Of a stretch of DNA of 64,000 bases, positions 60,539 through 64,000 are shown piece by piece. A program made the position numbers and the translations under genes. Location: contig NZ_NWFK02000001.1 of assembly GCF_002313155.2 (NCBI RefSeq), positions 1,488,001 through 1,552,000 on the forward strand, written 5' to 3'. Each line of letters starts with the position of its first letter. Within the stretch, counting starts at the first letter, position 1. The notes under the pieces are model-generated. The model searched no databases and was not told the origin of the DNA. It was given only the letters and a program-made list of their open reading frames with translations. The stretch is from Psychrobacter sp. FDAARGOS_221. Lineage in GTDB: Bacteria; Pseudomonadota; Gammaproteobacteria; Pseudomonadales; Moraxellaceae.

Positions 60539-60853
60539 GAAAAAAAGTTGTATTTGTCAAATAGTTTTTATATATCTTGTGTAATCAAGGCTGTAGGATT
60601 TTATTTGCTTTCAGGCCTTTATTTTATTAATCAATAATACTTTATTTGTTTGAAATTTTATTAATATTAATTTAATAAAAGCCTATGCATTACACACAGG
60701 CTTTTGCTAATTGACTGCTATTTAAATCTGATTTGGCTAGTAAATAATTCACTATTTAATGAACGATTTGATGAACTGTTTAATTAATGACAGAAATAAT
60801 CGTTTTTTTGGCTATTGATTGAAAATGATCGGTATCTTCAACTTTCTATGTCA
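60539..60853. other. Spacer between znuA and atpI
   Basis: A 315-bp AT-rich stretch with the znuA terminator (60677-60705) and the upstream edge of the atp promoter; no gene seen. Confidence 0.7.
60677..60705 (-). terminator. Terminator of znuA
   Basis: Arms AAAAGCCT and AGGCTTTT with a 13-nt loop, T-run weak (TTTTATTAAATT). Confidence 0.75.
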
Positions 60854-61903
60854 TTAACCCCTACCAATACATTGATTGATATCTTGGGCTAAACTTCGCC
60901 AGCCACTTAAAAAGTCATCAGAGCCACTCATATCTTCTTGCTGGATGGTGCTGGTCACAGGCTTTAATTTGCTTAATACGCCTTGATTGCTGTCGGTCTG
61001 TAGCACCATACACATCTTAGGCTTAGGTCGGTTTTGTCTTAACCAATGAAATTGACTGGCCTTAGGCGGCAAGTGATGATCGGTAGTCAACGCACCAACC
61101 ATGTTAAGCCGCAGTGTCGGCTCTATATAATGAAAAGCATCGTGATAGGCCCAGTAAGGTTGCTCAGTGCTTGCCTTCAACTGTGACTGGCGTACAGCCT
61201 CATCCATCTGCTGTGCAAACTGGCGCACATTATCAGCATATAATGCTTTATATTGTGGATTGGCACGACTAAAGATAGCGCCCAATGCTCTAGTAATGGC
61301 CTTGGCATTGTCTGGATCTAACCATATATGAGGATCTAAAGTATCTTTGATTGGCTCGCCTTTGACGTCACGCAAGGGCTGACGATTAAAAACATTTAGC
61401 TCAAATAGACTGATGCTATTGGCGCTGCCACCCAGAGATTTGACCAGATTAGACTCTAACTCATTACCAAACCAAACCACATAACGGCTGTCACGAACGT
61501 TCTTCATATCACCTGGGCTTAAGCTGCCATGATGGCCTACGTCACCTGGATCTAATAATAAGGTGGCATCAGGCGCGCCTTTAGTGACGGCTTGACTTAA
61601 CAGGTATAAAGGATAATTACTGACCGCCACTTTTGTTCTATTACGGATATTCTCAGGCAGTGCGTCAACACTGATATTACGCCAAGATTTTGGGGTTATC
61701 TTTTTTGCCAAATGACTGTTATCACTACTGCTAGCTGTTGTGGCAGATTCAGCAGCATGGGCTGTATTGGCGATATTTGGCGCAGACATCGCTAACGGTG
61801 CCAGTGTTAATAGTACCATAGGTAGGCCACGACGGATTGTCGTCATTAACTTTTTTTCTGTTGTCGATTGTTGTATGGTTAGCGACTGATTGATTATCGA
61901 CAT
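60854..61903 (-). CDS. znuA: Zinc ABC transporter substrate-binding protein
   Basis: Periplasmic Zn-binding protein, 349 aa, with signal peptide (basic RRG then hydrophobic LPMVLLTLAPLAMSA, cleavage near AHA-AES at about residue 51). Metal ligands match ZnuA: the His in GHHGSLSPGDMK, in LDPHIWLDPDNAK, and in YHDAFHYIEP. The His/Asp-rich loop of many ZnuAs is missing, leaving only a short stretch. A GAGG RBS precedes ATG 61903. Divergent from zur across a Zur box. Confidence 0.93.
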   Translation of the reverse strand: MSIINQSLTIQQSTTEKKLMTTIRRGLPMVLLTLAPLAMSAPNIANTAHAAESATTASSSDNSHLAKKITPKSWRNISVDALPENIRNRTKVAVSNYPLYLLSQAVTKGAPDATLLLDPGDVGHHGSLSPGDMKNVRDSRYVVWFGNELESNLVKSLGGSANSISLFELNVFNRQPLRDVKGEPIKDTLDPHIWLDPDNAKAITRALGAIFSRANPQYKALYADNVRQFAQQMDEAVRQSQLKASTEQPYWAYHDAFHYIEPTLRLNMVGALTTDHHLPPKASQFHWLRQNRPKPKMCMVLQTDSNQGVLSKLKPVTSTIQQEDMSGSDDFLSGWRSLAQDINQCIGRG

Positions 61904-61972
61904 AGCTGCCTCGTTTATTATTGTGTATGAGTATATATGAACTGGATGTATGTGCTAGGGAAATAATTATCA

Positions 61973-61995
61973 GATATGTTATACTATAACTCATA
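61973..61995. promoter_or_regulatory. Zur box between znuA and zur
   Basis: Palindrome centred on 61984 with core GTTATACTATAAC, matching the known gammaproteobacterial Zur operator (GTTATANTATAAC). It lies 70 bp upstream of znuA and 146 bp upstream of zur, so can repress znuA and, likely, zur-znuCB. Confidence 0.88.
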
Positions 61996-62140
61996 AAAAA
62001 TTAAGTCATTTCATTTAAATCGTTTTAAACGCTTAATTATCTTTAGCAATCGCTATTCACGATATAATCATTAATACTAAAAATTAAACCCTAATTATTT
62101 ATTTATAAATTAATGGTTCCCCTGACTAAGGAGGTAGGCC

Positions 62141-62740
62141 ATGACCAACTCGAGCAAGCTGACTAATAGCAGCCAAACATACAGTGTTGAGCAGGCGACG
62201 TGTGGCTCTCATGCAGGTCCTCATTTACATGACGTGCACGCGTTTTCTGAGCAGCAGATTGAGCAGCGCTTGTTGGCAGCAGAAAAACTGTGCGCCGAAA
62301 AAGGGGCACGCTTTACGCCGTTAAGAAAGATGGTGTATCAGCTGATCTTACAGTCAGATAAGCCATTGGGTGCTTACGATTTGATTCAAGGCCTGCAAGA
62401 CAGCCGTACCAAACAAGATGGTGAAAAAGCCAAAATGGTTGCGCCGCCGACCGTGTATCGCACCCTAGAGTTCTTACTGGAGTTTGGCTTCATTCATCAG
62501 CTCACCTCCATCAATGCCTTCGTGCCTTGCTGTCACCCTCGTGATCAGCATAATGCGGTCTTTTTGTTATGCAATGCTTGCCAGCGGGTTCAGGAGTTTA
62601 GCGGTATGCCGGTACAGCAAATTGTCAATTACGTCAAACAACAGGTCGGCTTTCAAGTACAACAATGTGTGATGGAGCTTAAAGGCCTGTGTGACAGCTG
62701 CCTGCCCCATACCTCTGCCCTATCCTCAGCAGAGGCTTAA
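62141..62740 (+). CDS. zur: Zinc uptake regulator Zur (Fur family)
   Basis: Zn-sensing repressor, 199 aa. It has a winged helix (RFTPLRKMVYQLILQSDKPLGAYDLI and PPTVYRTLEFLLEFGFIHQL), then a dimer domain with Zn-site cysteines in LLCNACQRV and LCDSC. The N-terminal 40 residues include a His-rich stretch (CGSHAGPHLHDVHAF), not usual in Fur proteins. RBS AAGGAGGTAGGCC is very strong. Starts zur-znuC-znuB, with znuC 3 bp after. Confidence 0.93.
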   Translation: MTNSSKLTNSSQTYSVEQATCGSHAGPHLHDVHAFSEQQIEQRLLAAEKLCAEKGARFTPLRKMVYQLILQSDKPLGAYDLIQGLQDSRTKQDGEKAKMVAPPTVYRTLEFLLEFGFIHQLTSINAFVPCCHPRDQHNAVFLLCNACQRVQEFSGMPVQQIVNYVKQQVGFQVQQCVMELKGLCDSCLPHTSALSSAEA

Positions 62741-62743
62741 GCC

Positions 62744-63610
62744 ATGACAACAGAACACAATTCGGCAACTCCTTTAATGCGTTTAGAGTCGATCGGCTAC
62801 CGACTCAGTGGCCGTGCTCATCATCCTGCTAAGCAAGGAGCGGGCAGCAAACGATTTAACTGGCTCAGTGGTGCACGCTCAGCAAAAAAGACAGCCTCTC
62901 AAAGCATAGCTGACACTGAAACACAGCAACAAAAAGTGCTGCTCACCAATATCAGCTTAAATATTCTACCAGGCGAAAAAATAAGCGTTATTGGGCCTAA
63001 TGGTGCTGGTAAATCAACCTTGATGAAACTGATACTAGGTCTGATAACGCCTACTTCCGGCCATATCCATCGTCACCCTGATCTAAAAGTGAGCTATGTG
63101 CCACAAAAGTTTAGTGTACCGCCGATTTTGCCGCTACGCGTGCAAGATTTATTGGCACAAACCAATAATGAGCTAAGCGCCGATGAGCAAGCCTTTTTGT
63201 ATCAACGCTTATCAATCACGCCTTTATTGAAAAAACAGGTCATTCACTTATCAGGCGGTGAAACCCAGCGTGTGTTATTGGCACGCTCCTTTTTAAGCAA
63301 ACCCAATCTGCTAATTTTAGATGAACCGATGCAAGGGCTCGATCCTGAAAGTGAGCGCTGGTTATATGAGTTTATTGATGATCTGCCACCGTTTTTGCAG
63401 TGTGCAATGGTCGTCGTCTCGCACGACTTACATTGGGTCATGCGCGGTAGTCGCCGAGTGATTTGTCTGAACAAGCATATTTGCTGTGAGGGACAGCCGA
63501 GCGATATCGGGGTATCTCAAGAATTTAAACAGCTGTTTGGACATCAATATGAGCAGCCTTATATCCATAAGCCTCATGAATGCCAACATGTTGGGCCGCA
63601 TGTACATTAA
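62744..63610 (+). CDS. znuC: Zinc ABC transporter ATP-binding protein
   Basis: ABC ATPase, 288 aa. Walker A is GPNGAGKST (about 85-93), the Q-loop is VPQKF, the signature is LSGGETQRVLLARS and Walker B is LLILDEPMQGLD; the switch His is in VVSHDLHW. A 30-residue insertion rich in basic residues (HHPAKQGAGSKRFNWLSG...) lies between the first strand and Walker A. The C-terminus is His-rich (HKPHECQHVGPHVH), like other ZnuCs. Immediately follows zur. Confidence 0.95.
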   Translation: MTTEHNSATPLMRLESIGYRLSGRAHHPAKQGAGSKRFNWLSGARSAKKTASQSIADTETQQQKVLLTNISLNILPGEKISVIGPNGAGKSTLMKLILGLITPTSGHIHRHPDLKVSYVPQKFSVPPILPLRVQDLLAQTNNELSADEQAFLYQRLSITPLLKKQVIHLSGGETQRVLLARSFLSKPNLLILDEPMQGLDPESERWLYEFIDDLPPFLQCAMVVVSHDLHWVMRGSRRVICLNKHICCEGQPSDIGVSQEFKQLFGHQYEQPYIHKPHECQHVGPHVH

Positions 63611-63742
63611 CCACTGCCCTTGTGATACAAGTACAAGCAGTATGCAAGCATTGGTCTTAACCTTAGATTGAGTCGTAACCACAACCTAACCCCAGTCAAG
63701 ATTCAATCACAACCAACTTAATTATCGTGGAATCTCAGTTTT

Positions 63743-64000
63743 ATGCTATCTGAATGGCTTGACATCATTGCCCCTGCTTGGATTGCAGGCAGCCTATTGG
63801 CATTATTATCTGCACCGCTTGGCTGCTTAGTACTATGGCGGCGTATGGCCTTCTTTGCCGACGCATTGGCACATGGCACCTTATTTGGTGTGGCGCTGGC
63901 TGCGTTATGGCAATGGCCCTCATCGGTCGGTATCGTGATCGTCAGTATCATGGTAGTACTGGGATTGATTTGGTTAGAAGATGAGCGCCTGCCCAGTGAT
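63743..64000 (+). CDS. znuB: Zinc ABC transporter permease, 3' end beyond window
   Basis: The first 86 codons of a membrane permease: MLSEWLDIIAPAWIAGSLLA, then LGCLVLWRRMAFFADALAHGTLFGVALAA. The WRRMAFFxDALAHGTLxG block is characteristic of ZnuB/MntB permeases. The frame is open to the right edge. It begins 132 bp after znuC in the zur-znuC-znuB order. Confidence 0.93.
   Translation, partial: MLSEWLDIIAPAWIAGSLLALLSAPLGCLVLWRRMAFFADALAHGTLFGVALAALWQWPSSVGIVIVSIMVVLGLIWLEDERLPSD

Overview
The window reads as a chromosomal segment of a gammaproteobacterium of the family Moraxellaceae, most likely Psychrobacter. The reasons are the BfmR/BfmS-type two-component pair, the Acinetobacter/Psychrobacter-style capsule (K) locus ending in wzi, moderate G+C with AT-rich spacers, and ordinary proteobacterial housekeeping operons. 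It holds about 60 protein genes (the first and last are cut by the window edges), two identical tRNA-Gly genes, many rho-independent terminators and several unexplained palindromes. The genus is inferred from remembered family sequences; no search was run.

Region 1 (1-15914, + strand) is a Wzx/Wzy-type capsule or surface-polysaccharide locus. It contains a UDP-GlcNAc 4,6-dehydratase (pglF/gdr), a UDP-HexNAc 6-dehydrogenase and C4-epimerase (tviB/tviC), flippase, polymerase, two GT4 glycosyltransferases, a TupA-like ATP-grasp protein and a PglC-type initiating phosphoglycosyltransferase. These are followed by a GNAT acetyltransferase, a PLP-dependent ACC-deaminase/D-cysteine-desulfhydrase-fold enzyme, an ATP-grasp ligase, a PglE-type aminotransferase and outer-membrane Wzi. 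The middle (about 4.4-13.1 kb) is clearly more AT-rich than the flanks. The last five genes look like a route to a 4-acylamino bacillosamine-type sugar whose acyl group may not be plain acetate.

Region 2 (16144-20632) has an APC amino-acid permease, an NhaC-type Na+/H+ antiporter and an aromatic/aspartate aminotransferase, separated by strong terminators.

Region 3 (20874-34011) is a molybdenum and anaerobic-respiration island. modA and modB lie on +, with no modC after them; a palindromic repeat block sits where modC would be expected. On the - strand, torE-torC-torA-torD-moeA-moaA-moaB-mobA-moaC-moaD-moaE run in one direction, so TMAO reductase and the enzymes that make its bis-MGD cofactor are encoded together. 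torE is a 50-codon NapE/TorE-type gene.

Region 4 (34012-44645) has tandem tRNA-Gly(GCC) genes with a near-consensus promoter and terminator, an M48 lipoprotein protease, bolA, a SirB-family membrane protein, a small lipoprotein, fabF, an acidic unknown protein, uvrC and a DUF3360-like transporter.

Region 5 (44927-51812) has rpsP-rimM-trmD-rplS, an EnvZ-like kinase without an adjacent regulator, and bfmR/bfmS. In Acinetobacter baumannii BfmRS controls capsule expression, which gives a possible regulatory link to region 1.

Region 6 (52069-60481) is a complete F-type ATP synthase operon, atpIBEFHAGDC. It is unusual in having a 566-bp non-coding gap with a terminator-like hairpin between atpF and atpH, and a 406-bp gap with a tandem repeat between atpI and atpB.

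Region 7 (60854-64000) is the zinc-uptake locus: znuA divergent from zur-znuC-znuB, with a palindromic Zur box between. znuB runs off the right edge.
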